This document shows, one piece after another, positions 1 through 5,588 of a stretch of DNA of 6,087 nt (the first letter of the stretch is position 1; each line of letters starts with the position of its first letter). The translations under genes and the position numbers were made by a program. Under the pieces are notes generated by a model that was not told the DNA's origin, did no database searches, and saw nothing but the letters and a program-made list of their open reading frames with translations. Source of the DNA: HGM04593 sp045612305 (lineage in GTDB: Bacteria; Bacteroidota; Bacteroidia; Bacteroidales; Bacteroidaceae); NCBI GenBank assembly GCA_045612305.1, contig JAZKYU010000017.1, positions 1-6,087 on the forward strand, in the 5' to 3' direction.

Positions 1-37
1 AATTGCAGCACCGTTAAGATTACAGCGCGTATCCGAG

Positions 38-130
38 CATTTACAGGAAAAAGTGCGAGCATTGTGTGAGTGTGTAGTTATACGTGCATAGCACGGATAA
101 CTGAACGAGTTGCGCAGCACCCTGTAAATG
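38..130. repeat. Long-range inverted repeat enclosing a hairpin
   Basis: Bases 38-47 (catttacagg) are the exact reverse complement of 121-130. After a run of five A (48-52) the pairing could resume with 53-56 against 117-120, so 117-130 would be paired without a break. Inside lies a hairpin in which 76-81 pair with 97-102 and 83-87 pair with 91-95, with a single A/G mismatch between them. Nested pairing of this kind is suggestive of a folded RNA, but neither strand nor function can be told from the sequence alone. Confidence 0.4.
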
Positions 131-171
131 TGAGAAAGAGACACGCGGCAAGTGACCGACGAACGAGTTAT

Positions 172-189
172 ATTGCCCTTAGGGGCAAT
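172..189. repeat. Perfect 7-bp hairpin with a 4-nt loop
   Basis: Bases 172-178 (attgccc) pair with 183-189 (gggcaat) around the loop ttag. No T-tract follows closely on either strand, so it is not a good intrinsic terminator. It is more likely part of the folded block around it. Confidence 0.4.
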
Positions 190-245
190 TCACGAGCAGG
201 AGGAGGGAACGACTAATCTTACTCGCGTGCTGCGCCTTTTGCTTC

Positions 246-264
246 CTTTTCGTCTCACGAAAAG
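246..264. repeat. Perfect 8-bp hairpin with a 3-nt loop
   Basis: Bases 246-253 (cttttcgt) pair with 257-264 (acgaaaag) around ctc. The surroundings are strongly purine/pyrimidine biased (pyrimidine-rich just before, purine-rich just after on the plus strand). Role unknown. Confidence 0.35.
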
Positions 265-322
265 AAGGAGAAAAGAAATAAGTATATTGAGAGAATATCT
301 CGCGGGCCACCGAGGATTTTAA

Positions 323-346
323 AGCAAGACTATACAAACTCTTGCT
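323..346. repeat. 7-bp inverted repeat, possible hairpin or operator-like site
   Basis: Bases 323-329 (agcaaga) pair with 340-346 (tcttgct) across a 10-nt spacer. It overlaps an alternative pairing of 318-325 with 373-380 (tttaaagc against gctttaaa). No promoter of the TTTG/TAnnTTTG type lies next to it, so an operator role is not supported. Confidence 0.3.
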
Positions 347-461
347 GTGCGATTAAGTAAAGAATACGTCACGCTTTAAAGAGGGGGAGATTTGTTTTTA
401 TAGATTAACCTAATTTTTGCGTAATCCCCAGGGGGTGCAGCTGAGCCTTGTTAATTTTTAT

Positions 462-504
462 ACCCAAAATAAAGCGGGTTGCCCCCAAAAGGAGCAACCC
501 GCTT
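462..504 (-). terminator. Intrinsic terminator of pyrG
   Basis: Bases 494-504 and 472-482 form a perfect 11-bp G+C-rich stem (aagcgggttgc in plus-strand reading) around an 11-nt loop. The minus-strand transcript continues as UAUUUUGGG, a moderate U-rich tail. It lies about 20 nt after the pyrG stop codon. On the plus strand the stem is followed by attctttct, so weak termination in the other direction is also possible. Confidence 0.8.
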
Positions 505-524
505 ATTCTTTCTATAAAATAGTG

Positions 525-2129
525 TTATCCCTTGCGAGCAACAACTTTTTCCAAGAACGCCATAACAAGGGGCGAGGGATGAAGCACTGTGCTCGAGTAT
601 TGAGGCTCGTAAATAGCACCCACATACCAATCGCAAGCCGAGAACTCAACAATATCAACAAGGCCCGACTCGGGGTGTACACCCGAACACTTCAAGCCTG
701 CTTTCTCGAGTTCCTCGCGATACTCCACGTTAAGCTCGTAACGGTGGTAGTGACGCTCAACGACATTCTCCTCGTTGTATGCCTCGTAGACCTTTGTACC
801 CTTCTCTATCACTGTGTTGTAGCCACCACGACGCATTGTGCCGAAGGGGTTGCCCACGCTCTTCAAGTCCTCCATAATATCCACAATTCTGTGGGTGGTC
901 TTGTCGTCCATCTCGTAGCTGTTTGCGTCGGTGTAACCCAAGAGAGTGCGAGCACACTCTATAGCCATCACCTGCATACCAAGACCTATACCAAGTGTTA
1001 TGAGGTTGTTCTCGCGGCAATATTTTGCAGCAATAACTTTACCCTCGAAACCACGAGGACCAACACCCGGACAGATAACGATACCGTCCATACCCTTGAG
1101 CATATCGGCAACGTTTTCGTCGGTTATCTTCTCGCTGTTTATAAAGTTTATCTTAACCTTGCTGTCGCAATATGTGCCACACTGCGAGAGGCTCTCGTGA
1201 ATACTCTTGTAGGCATCCTGCAAGTCGTACTTACCAACAAGACCTATGTTCAACACCTTCTTCGCGTTCTTGCGACGCTCAACAAAAGAACGCCAAGGAG
1301 CAAGTGCGGGTGTTTCGCCCACAGGCTCGCCTGTCAAAGAGAGTATTGCGGTATCCAAGCCCTGCTCCTGCATCTTGATGGGCACCTCGTAGATAGAGGG
1401 GACATCGAGGCTCTGCACAACGCAGTCGGGGCGCACGTTACAGAAACTTGCAACCTTCTTGCAAAGTCCCTGGCTCAATTTGTGCTCGGCACGCAATACC
1501 AAACAGTCGGGCTGAATACCAAGGCTCTGCAACTGCTTAACAGAGTGCTGTGTGGGCTTTGTTTTTAGCTCGCCCGCAGCCGAAAGATAAGGTACATAGG
1601 TGAGGTGCACGCACACAGCGCGGTTACCAAGCTCCCACTTGAGCTGACGTATAGCCTCCAAGAAGGGCAAGCCCTCTATATCGCCCACAGTACCACCAAT
1701 CTCGGTAATAACATAGTCGAACTTCTCTTTTGTGCTACCACGCTTCATCTTGCGCTTAATCTCGTCGGTGATGTGAGGGATAACCTGAACGGTTTTTCCA
1801 AGATACTCACCGCGACGCTCTTTTTCGATAACCTCGCTGTAGATGCGACCTGTGGTAAAGGTGTTCCAGCGTGTGGTTTTAATGTCGGTAAAGCGCTCGT
1901 AGTGACCGAGGTCGAGGTCGGCCTCGTGACCGTCGATAGTTATATAACACTCACCGTGCTCCTGCGGGTTAAGTGTACCCGGAGAAACATTTATATAGGG
2001 GTCGAACTTTTGGATTGTTATTTTATAACCTCTTGCCTGCAAAAGTTTACCGATAGAGGCAGAGATGATACCCTTACCAAGAGACGAAGCAACGCCACCG
2101 GTAACAAAGATAAATTTAGTTTCAGCCAT
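525..2129 (-). CDS. pyrG: CTP synthase with a catalytically altered glutaminase domain
   Basis: CTP synthase converts UTP to CTP using ATP and ammonia, the ammonia normally being released from glutamine by a C-terminal class I amidotransferase domain. At 534 residues it has the usual family length. The N-terminal amidoligase domain (about 1-270) shows the P-loop SSLGKG with K19, K41 in the KFDPYIN stretch, the Mg-binding region DLDLGHYERF with D73, EIGGTVGD with E143, and KTKPTQHSVK at 189-198. The glutaminase domain begins near 293 (NIGLVGKY). The expected GICLGMQ nucleophile motif reads GIGLGMQ (G382), and the expected HPE reads EPQ (E508, P509, Q510), so the whole Cys-His-Glu triad is missing. 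Arginine 468 of the E. coli enzyme corresponds to Y461, and the PGFG loop is PGVG (356). The start at 2129 gives the family N-terminus (MAETKFIFVTGG). There is no clear Shine-Dalgarno sequence, as is common in Bacteroidota. It has its own promoter and terminator. Assignment to the family is certain. The activity on glutamine is inferred to be lost. Confidence 0.97.
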   Translation of the reverse strand: MAETKFIFVTGGVASSLGKGIISASIGKLLQARGYKITIQKFDPYINVSPGTLNPQEHGECYITIDGHEADLDLGHYERFTDIKTTRWNTFTTGRIYSEVIEKERRGEYLGKTVQVIPHITDEIKRKMKRGSTKEKFDYVITEIGGTVGDIEGLPFLEAIRQLKWELGNRAVCVHLTYVPYLSAAGELKTKPTQHSVKQLQSLGIQPDCLVLRAEHKLSQGLCKKVASFCNVRPDCVVQSLDVPSIYEVPIKMQEQGLDTAILSLTGEPVGETPALAPWRSFVERRKNAKKVLNIGLVGKYDLQDAYKSIHESLSQCGTYCDSKVKINFINSEKITDENVADMLKGMDGIVICPGVGPRGFEGKVIAAKYCRENNLITLGIGLGMQVMAIECARTLLGYTDANSYEMDDKTTHRIVDIMEDLKSVGNPFGTMRRGGYNTVIEKGTKVYEAYNEENVVERHYHRYELNVEYREELEKAGLKCSGVHPESGLVDIVEFSACDWYVGAIYEPQYSSTVLHPSPLVMAFLEKVVARKG

Positions 2130-2153
2130 ATAGAAAGTTTGTTTTAAATAATC

Positions 2154-2190
2154 AAAAAAAAGCGGTGTCCAAACCTATGGCTTTGGACAC
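2154..2190 (-). promoter_or_regulatory. Palindrome plus T8 at the pyrG start of transcription: operator or leader terminator
   Basis: Bases 2165-2173 (gtgtccaaa) and 2182-2190 (tttggacac) form a perfect 9-bp inverted repeat with an 8-nt spacer. On the minus strand it is followed by CGC and then eight T (2161 to 2154), the layout of an intrinsic terminator, only 24 nt before the pyrG start codon. The promoter predicts transcription start near 2187-2188, inside the first arm, so the RNA hairpin would keep about 7 bp. It could be an attenuator, a 5' stabilising hairpin, or the binding site of a dimeric regulator on DNA. The predicted start is not the GGGC of the Bacillus pyrG leader, so that mechanism is not indicated. 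Confidence 0.55.
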
Positions 2191-2191
2191 A

Positions 2192-2222
2192 CAAAGATAA
2201 TGCAAGCCGATAGCAATACAAA
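2192..2222 (-). promoter_or_regulatory. Bacteroidota-type promoter of pyrG
   Basis: On the minus strand TTTG (2222-2219) is followed after 19 nt by TATCTTTG (2199-2192). This matches the Bacteroides consensus of TTTG near -33 and TAnnTTTG near -7, spacing included. It predicts a start near 2187-2188 and a 5' leader of about 58 nt. It lies downstream of both terminators, so pyrG should be transcribed separately from the his operon. Confidence 0.8.
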
Positions 2223-2377
2223 ATAAATTTGATTTTTTTGAAAAGAAAAAAGCAAGAAAAATCACAGCAGTAAAAGCGACGAAAATTATTGCACAAAATC
2301 TGCAATAAAGTTAGTCTTACAAATTTATTGAGGAGCAATAATTTACAAGGCTAGCTGCGCAAAAAAACAGCAATTAT

Positions 2378-2421
2378 AAAAAAGACAGACGCAGCACGGC
2401 TCTTACTACCGTGCTGCGTCT
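2378..2421 (-). terminator. Second terminator-like hairpin in tandem
   Basis: Bases 2387-2399 and 2409-2421 form a perfect 13-bp stem with a 9-nt loop. In the minus-strand transcript it is followed by GUC and six U (2383 to 2378). It lies about 46 nt beyond the first terminator and may catch read-through from the his operon before it reaches the pyrG promoter. I see no promoter of the TTTG/TAnnTTTG type between the two hairpins that would make it the end of a separate small RNA. Confidence 0.7.
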
Positions 2422-2467
2422 ACTATATCAATAAATTTTTAACCATCTTTTTTATAGAAACAACTAC

Positions 2468-2506
2468 AAAAAAAAATACAACCGCTCACTAAAGAAGCGG
2501 TTGTAT
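2468..2506 (-). terminator. Intrinsic terminator of the his operon
   Basis: Bases 2476-2486 and 2496-2506 form a perfect 11-bp stem (atacaaccgct in plus-strand reading) around a 9-nt loop. On the minus strand it is followed directly by eight T (2475 to 2468). It lies 26 nt after the stop codon of the small lipoprotein gene, which implies that this gene is the last of the his transcript. Confidence 0.88.
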
Positions 2507-2532
2507 AGTATCATATTTTATGCAAAAACATA

Positions 2533-2913
2533 TTATTCCTTGAAACGAATATATTTTTGGGTTAGCGACTCACCACCCTCGGCAGCAGTTTCTTTCAATA
2601 AGAGAGTATCTTCGTTTATCGCCATTCTAAACTTTCTGAGGGTTGGAGGCGTTACAGTGTCTGCTGTGTTCACAAAGTATATCCTCAACAAAGAATCTTG
2701 TCTCCACGCCATTTTGCAATAGAAAGTGTCGGCCATAAAGACAAAGCCCTTATAATCCTCGGTAAACATCATCTCGCACTTGCTCTCCATAACAGGCTCT
2801 TGTTGCACCCACATACCCCACAAGGGATTTATTACGGGCTCTTTTTCGGTTTTCTTGCCCCCGCAAGAAAAGAAGAGCAACGATGCTGCAAAACAAAAAA
2901 CTATCCTTTTCAT
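2533..2913 (-). CDS. Small predicted lipoprotein, possibly lipocalin-like
   Basis: I chose the start at 2913 rather than an in-frame ATG at 2943. From 2913 the protein opens directly with a lipoprotein signal peptide: MKR, a hydrophobic stretch (residues 4-15), then FFSCGGKK with C17 as the likely lipidated cysteine. The earlier start would add ten non-signal residues and overlap hisIE by 26 nt. With this start the gap to hisIE is 4 nt. The mature part (about 109 residues) has no membrane segment. A GMW motif near residue 33, followed by alternating short hydrophobic strands, resembles small lipocalin-like lipoproteins of Bacteroidales that begin with a GTWVQ-type motif. This is a family-level impression only. 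It probably sits in the inner or outer membrane facing the periplasm. No link to histidine synthesis is visible beyond its position as last gene of the transcript. Confidence 0.8.
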   Translation of the reverse strand: MKRIVFCFAASLLFFSCGGKKTEKEPVINPLWGMWVQQEPVMESKCEMMFTEDYKGFVFMADTFYCKMAWRQDSLLRIYFVNTADTVTPPTLRKFRMAINEDTLLLKETAAEGGESLTQKYIRFKE

Positions 2914-2917
2914 ATAA

Positions 2918-3517
2918 TTAACTGTGTCTTTCGGCAAGTTCACGCTCTACATCCTCGAGAGTAAATCCCATCTGCTCGTTGAGAACTAGAAGGTGATAGA
3001 GAAGGTCGCAGGCCTCGTAGAGATAACGCTCTTTGTTGCCATCGATAGCCTCGATAACTGTCTCCACAGCCTCCTCGCCAACTTTTTGAGCAATCTTGTT
3101 CACACCCTTATTGAAGAGCATTGTTGTGTAAGAGCCTTCGGGCATAGCTGCGTGGCGTCCTTGAATAACCTTCTCGAGTTTGCGCACAAAACCCTCGTTC
3201 TCGGGGGTGTCGAAGCAACTTGTAGTGCCACGGTGGCAAGCAGGGCCGTAAGGCTTACCCATAATGAGAAGAGTATCGTTGTCGCAGTCGGGGTACATCT
3301 TCACAACCTCTATAAAGTTACCACTTGTCTCGCCTTTTGTCCACAAAGCTGCGCGTGAACGGCTGTAGAAAGTTGCTTTGCCAGTCTCCACGGTCTTTTC
3401 AAAAGCCTCCTCATTCATATAAGCAACCATAAGTACCTTGAGGGTTGCATAATCTTGCACAACAACGGTAAGGAGCCCGTCGCCGCTCTTTGATAAATCA
3501 AATTCGGAAAATTTCAT
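2918..3517 (-). CDS. hisIE: Bifunctional phosphoribosyl-AMP cyclohydrolase / phosphoribosyl-ATP pyrophosphatase
   Basis: This cytoplasmic protein performs steps 2 and 3 of histidine synthesis: PR-ATP to PR-AMP (HisE domain), then ring opening to ProFAR (HisI domain). The HisI part is about residues 1-108, with LMVAYMNEEA (29-38), FYSRSR and LWTKGETSG (50-66), DCDNDTLL (77-84; D77, D79 and D81 as Mg ligands) and the zinc cysteines C78, C94 (in CHRG) and C101. The HisE part follows from about 110, with SYTTMLFNKGVNKIAQKVGEEAVE (split here only by the reader: 129-152) carrying the acidic metal-binding residues E148, E149 and E152, and EACDLLYH (168-175). At 199 residues it has the normal fused length. 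The gap after hisF is 18 nt, with an A-rich AAGAAG just before the ATG as a weak ribosome-binding site. All key residues appear intact. Confidence 0.97.
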   Translation of the reverse strand: MKFSEFDLSKSGDGLLTVVVQDYATLKVLMVAYMNEEAFEKTVETGKATFYSRSRAALWTKGETSGNFIEVVKMYPDCDNDTLLIMGKPYGPACHRGTTSCFDTPENEGFVRKLEKVIQGRHAAMPEGSYTTMLFNKGVNKIAQKVGEEAVETVIEAIDGNKERYLYEACDLLYHLLVLNEQMGFTLEDVERELAERHS

Positions 3518-3535
3518 ACTTCTTATATTATTGTT

Positions 3536-4291
3536 TTATATTCTAACTTTTATGTTCTGCTGGTGTAGCTGACGCTTGAGTTCCTCTACAGTAATTTCGC
3601 CATAGTGGAAGATGCTGGCCGCCAAAGCTGCGTCGGCCTTGCCCTTTGAGAGCACGTCGGCTATGTCGCCAACACCGCCTGCACCACCCGATGCTATTAT
3701 GGGTATAGAGAGCGTGTCGGCAAGGGCAGCGAAGGTGTCACAGGGGTAACCGTTGCGTGTACCATCGTGGTCCATAGAGGTAAAAAGGAGCTCACCGGCA
3801 CCGCGTTCCTGCCCCTCACGAGCCCAAGAGAAGAGCTCTTTTTCGGTGAGGTTACGCCCGCCGTGAGTGGTTATGCGCCACACGCCGTCTACCGTTTTTG
3901 CATCCACGGCAAGTACCACAAATTGACTGCCATACTTTGCCGCAATCTCATCTATGAGCCCGGGGTTACGCACCGCCGCGCTGTTTATGGAAATTTTGTC
4001 GGCGCCGGCATCGAGAAGACGTGCCGCGTCGTCGATAGTGGATATACCACCACCCACGGTAAAGGGGATATTTATATTTTTCGCTATGCGCTCCACAAGT
4101 GAGGTGAAGGTGTTACGCCCCTCGTGGGTTGCGCTTATGTCGAGGTAAACAAGTTCGTCGGCACCCTGCAAGGCATACATACGGCCAAGTTCCACGGCGT
4201 CGCCCACGTCCTGCAAGCCCACAAAGTTCACGCCCTTAACGGTGCGCCCCTCTTTCACATCGAGGCAGGGTATTATTCTTTTTGCAACCAT
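3536..4291 (-). CDS. hisF: Imidazole glycerol phosphate synthase, cyclase subunit
   Basis: HisF takes ammonia produced by HisH through its barrel and combines it with PRFAR, giving imidazole glycerol phosphate (IGP) and AICAR. The 251 residues form a complete (beta-alpha)8 barrel of usual length. It opens with the family signature MVAKRIIPCLDVKEG, which fixes the start. The catalytic aspartates are D11 (in CLDVK) and D130 (in AVDAK). Phosphate-binding stretches are visible at FTVGGGIS (77-84) and IASGGAGG near residue 203. The start codon lies inside the end of hisA, with a 19-nt overlap, so translation is probably coupled. No residue looks abnormal. Confidence 0.97.
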   Translation of the reverse strand: MVAKRIIPCLDVKEGRTVKGVNFVGLQDVGDAVELGRMYALQGADELVYLDISATHEGRNTFTSLVERIAKNINIPFTVGGGISTIDDAARLLDAGADKISINSAAVRNPGLIDEIAAKYGSQFVVLAVDAKTVDGVWRITTHGGRNLTEKELFSWAREGQERGAGELLFTSMDHDGTRNGYPCDTFAALADTLSIPIIASGGAGGVGDIADVLSKGKADAALAASIFHYGEITVEELKRQLHQQNIKVRI

Positions 4292-5001
4292 AGCTCAAGC
4301 TCTTTTAAAGTTATTCTGCCCTCGTATATCGCCTTGCCTATGATTACGCTGTGAAGACCAAGCTCGGCCGCCTTGCGTATATCGTCCATAGAGCTTATAC
4401 CACCGCTCAAAGTTGTGTCGACGGTGGGGAATTTCTCCTTCAGCTCCACATAAAGCGGAAAGTTGGGGCCCTGCAACATACCGTCTTTAGAGATGTCGGT
4501 ACATATAAGTTGTTTAAGTCCGAAGGGCAAGAACCTCTCTATTATATCGTCGATGGTTACCTGCGACTCTTTAAGCCACCCGTGTGTTGCCACGTTGCGA
4601 CCGCGTACATCGGCACCCAGTATAACGTGCTCGGCACCATAATTCTGCAACCACGACGCAAAAAGCTCGCTGTCGTCAACCGCCACGCTACCGCATATAA
4701 CTCGGTTGGCACCCGCGTTCAACGCCGAGCGCAAAGCCTCGGTGCTTTTTATGCCGCCGCCCCACTCAATATCGAGCGAGGTGTTTGCGGCCAAGCGCTC
4801 CAGCACACGCAGGTTGCAAGGCTCTTTTGCTTTTGCACCATCGAGGTCGACTACGTGCAAGCGTCTTATGCCACAATCGGCATACATCTTTGCCATATCC
4901 ACAGGGTCTTGCTCATACACCTTTTTGTCGGCATAATCGCCCTGTGTGAGGCGCACGCAACGCCCATCTATTAAATCTATGGCAGGTATAAGTTCCATCA
5001 T
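4273..5001 (-). CDS. hisA: ProFAR isomerase (phosphoribosylformimino-AICAR-phosphate isomerase)
   Basis: HisA carries out the Amadori rearrangement of ProFAR to PRFAR, the substrate of HisF. Its 242 residues form a full (beta-alpha)8 barrel related to HisF. The general base is D9 (in PAIDLIDG) and the general acid D131 (in GADVRG). HGW (140-142) and TDISKDGM (168-175) are typical. Phosphate-binding loops are WGGGI (80-84) and LSGGIS (198-203). Two ATG codons stand in tandem at the start (5001 and 4998). The first forms an ATGA overlap with the hisH stop codon and fits translational coupling, but the second cannot be excluded. The gene looks intact. Confidence 0.97.
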   Translation of the reverse strand: MMELIPAIDLIDGRCVRLTQGDYADKKVYEQDPVDMAKMYADCGIRRLHVVDLDGAKAKEPCNLRVLERLAANTSLDIEWGGGIKSTEALRSALNAGANRVICGSVAVDDSELFASWLQNYGAEHVILGADVRGRNVATHGWLKESQVTIDDIIERFLPFGLKQLICTDISKDGMLQGPNFPLYVELKEKFPTVDTTLSGGISSMDDIRKAAELGLHSVIIGKAIYEGRITLKELELWLQKE

Positions 5002-5588
5002 AGCTCAATAAAATTTTTCAAAATCTGTTCTCCCACGGCACCGCTCTTTTCGGGATGAAACTGTGCGCCATAGAAATTATCCTTGTTTATAGCCGCAGCA
5101 AACTCTCTACCGTTGGCCGATGTAGCTATTGTGCCGTCGCAAATATCGGGTGCAAAAGAGTGTACAAAATAGACAAACGCACCCTCGTTGATGCCCTTAA
5201 AAAGGGGTGAAGAGAGGTTTTCTATCTCGTTCCAACCCATATGAGGCACCTTCACTCCCTCGGCAGGAGAGGGCACAAACTTGCGCACGGGGGTGTCGAA
5301 AATGCCCAAACAGGTGGCGTTGCCCTCCTCGCTGCAGCGACACATAAGCTGCAAACCTATGCATATGCCAAGTACAGGCTGTTTGAGCCCCTTGATAACA
5401 TCGCACAAGCCACGCTCCTCTAGTTTCTGCATAGCCGACGAAGCTTCGCCCACACCGGGGAGCAGCACCTTGTCGGCCGCTTTTATTATATCGTGGTTGT
5501 CGGTAACACAATATTCAGCTCCGATGCGCTCTAGCACGTTGCACACCGAACGCAGGTTACCTGTATCGTAATCTACTATCGCTATCAT
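4998..5588 (-). CDS. hisH: Imidazole glycerol phosphate synthase, glutamine amidotransferase subunit
   Basis: HisH is the class I glutaminase that feeds ammonia to HisF. The 196 residues match the family length. The nucleophile is C76 (in LGICIGLQLM), and the rest of the triad is H178 and E180 (in FHPEKSG). Other signatures are the N-terminal IVDYDTGNLRSV, LPGVGEA (43-49) and YFVHSF (140-145). The start overlaps the hisB stop as ATGA, and the stop overlaps the hisA start the same way, so the three genes form a tightly coupled block. Its intact triad is a useful internal contrast to the altered one of PyrG in the same window. Confidence 0.97.
   Translation of the reverse strand: MIAIVDYDTGNLRSVCNVLERIGAEYCVTDNHDIIKAADKVLLPGVGEASSAMQKLEERGLCDVIKGLKQPVLGICIGLQLMCRCSEEGNATCLGIFDTPVRKFVPSPAEGVKVPHMGWNEIENLSSPLFKGINEGAFVYFVHSFAPDICDGTIATSANGREFAAAINKDNFYGAQFHPEKSGAVGEQILKNFIEL

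Larger units (their letters stand above)
1..450. other. Non-coding block downstream of pyrG, rich in inverted repeats, function unknown
   Basis: I recognise no protein gene, tRNA, rRNA, tmRNA, RNase P RNA or SRP RNA here on either strand. The block contains several perfect inverted repeats: 38-47 with 121-130 (10 bp), 112-120 with 227-235 (9 bp), 318-325 with 373-380 (8 bp), and local hairpins at 76-102, 172-189, 246-264 and 323-346. The nonamer gaacgagtt occurs twice in direct orientation (103-111 and 161-169), and gcagcac occurs at 6-12 and 114-120 and inverted at 227-233. Some of the long pairings exclude each other. The block could hold a structured RNA, a repeated intergenic element or a gene remnant. 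It runs off the left edge, so its full extent is unknown. Confidence 0.45.
2130..2532. other. Intergenic region between the his-operon end and pyrG
   Basis: This 403-bp gap holds, in the direction of transcription, a terminator (2468-2506), a second terminator-like hairpin (2378-2421), an A+T-rich stretch with nothing I can identify (2223-2377), the pyrG promoter (2192-2222), and a palindrome with a T8 run (2154-2190) just before pyrG. A 64-codon minus-strand open frame across 2144-2338 covers the promoter and palindrome, has a low-complexity composition rich in Phe, Leu and Cys, and is not supported as a gene. Confidence 0.75.

Noticed and set aside
1..62. Minus-strand frame starting with ATG at 62 and open to the left edge, plus another frame open from about 190 to the edge
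   Set aside because: About 20 and 63 codons respectively, overlapping in different frames, with no promoter or ribosome-binding site and no family match I can defend. They could be the start of a gene beyond the edge, but the evidence is too thin to call one.
391..419. Promoter-like TTTG and TAATTTTTG on the plus strand
   Set aside because: The spacing and the second box are both off from the Bacteroidota consensus, and transcription would run straight into the pyrG terminator antisense to pyrG.
417..1568. 383-codon open frame on the plus strand
   Set aside because: It lies almost wholly antisense to pyrG, a certain gene. Its composition (rich in Leu, Val, His, Cys, Thr) and lack of any recognisable motif fit a shadow of the high-quality frame on the other strand. 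It also runs through the pyrG terminator.
1605..2147. 180-codon open frame on the plus strand
   Set aside because: Antisense to the N-terminal half of pyrG with no motif or start context. It is a shadow frame.
2144..2338. 64-codon minus-strand open frame before pyrG
   Set aside because: It spans the pyrG promoter, palindrome and T8 run, is low in complexity, and has no ribosome-binding site or family resemblance.
2914..2943. Earlier ATG for the lipoprotein gene at 2943
   Set aside because: It would put ten residues (MNLPKDTVNY) before a textbook lipoprotein signal peptide and overlap hisIE by 26 nt. The ATG at 2913 explains the protein better.
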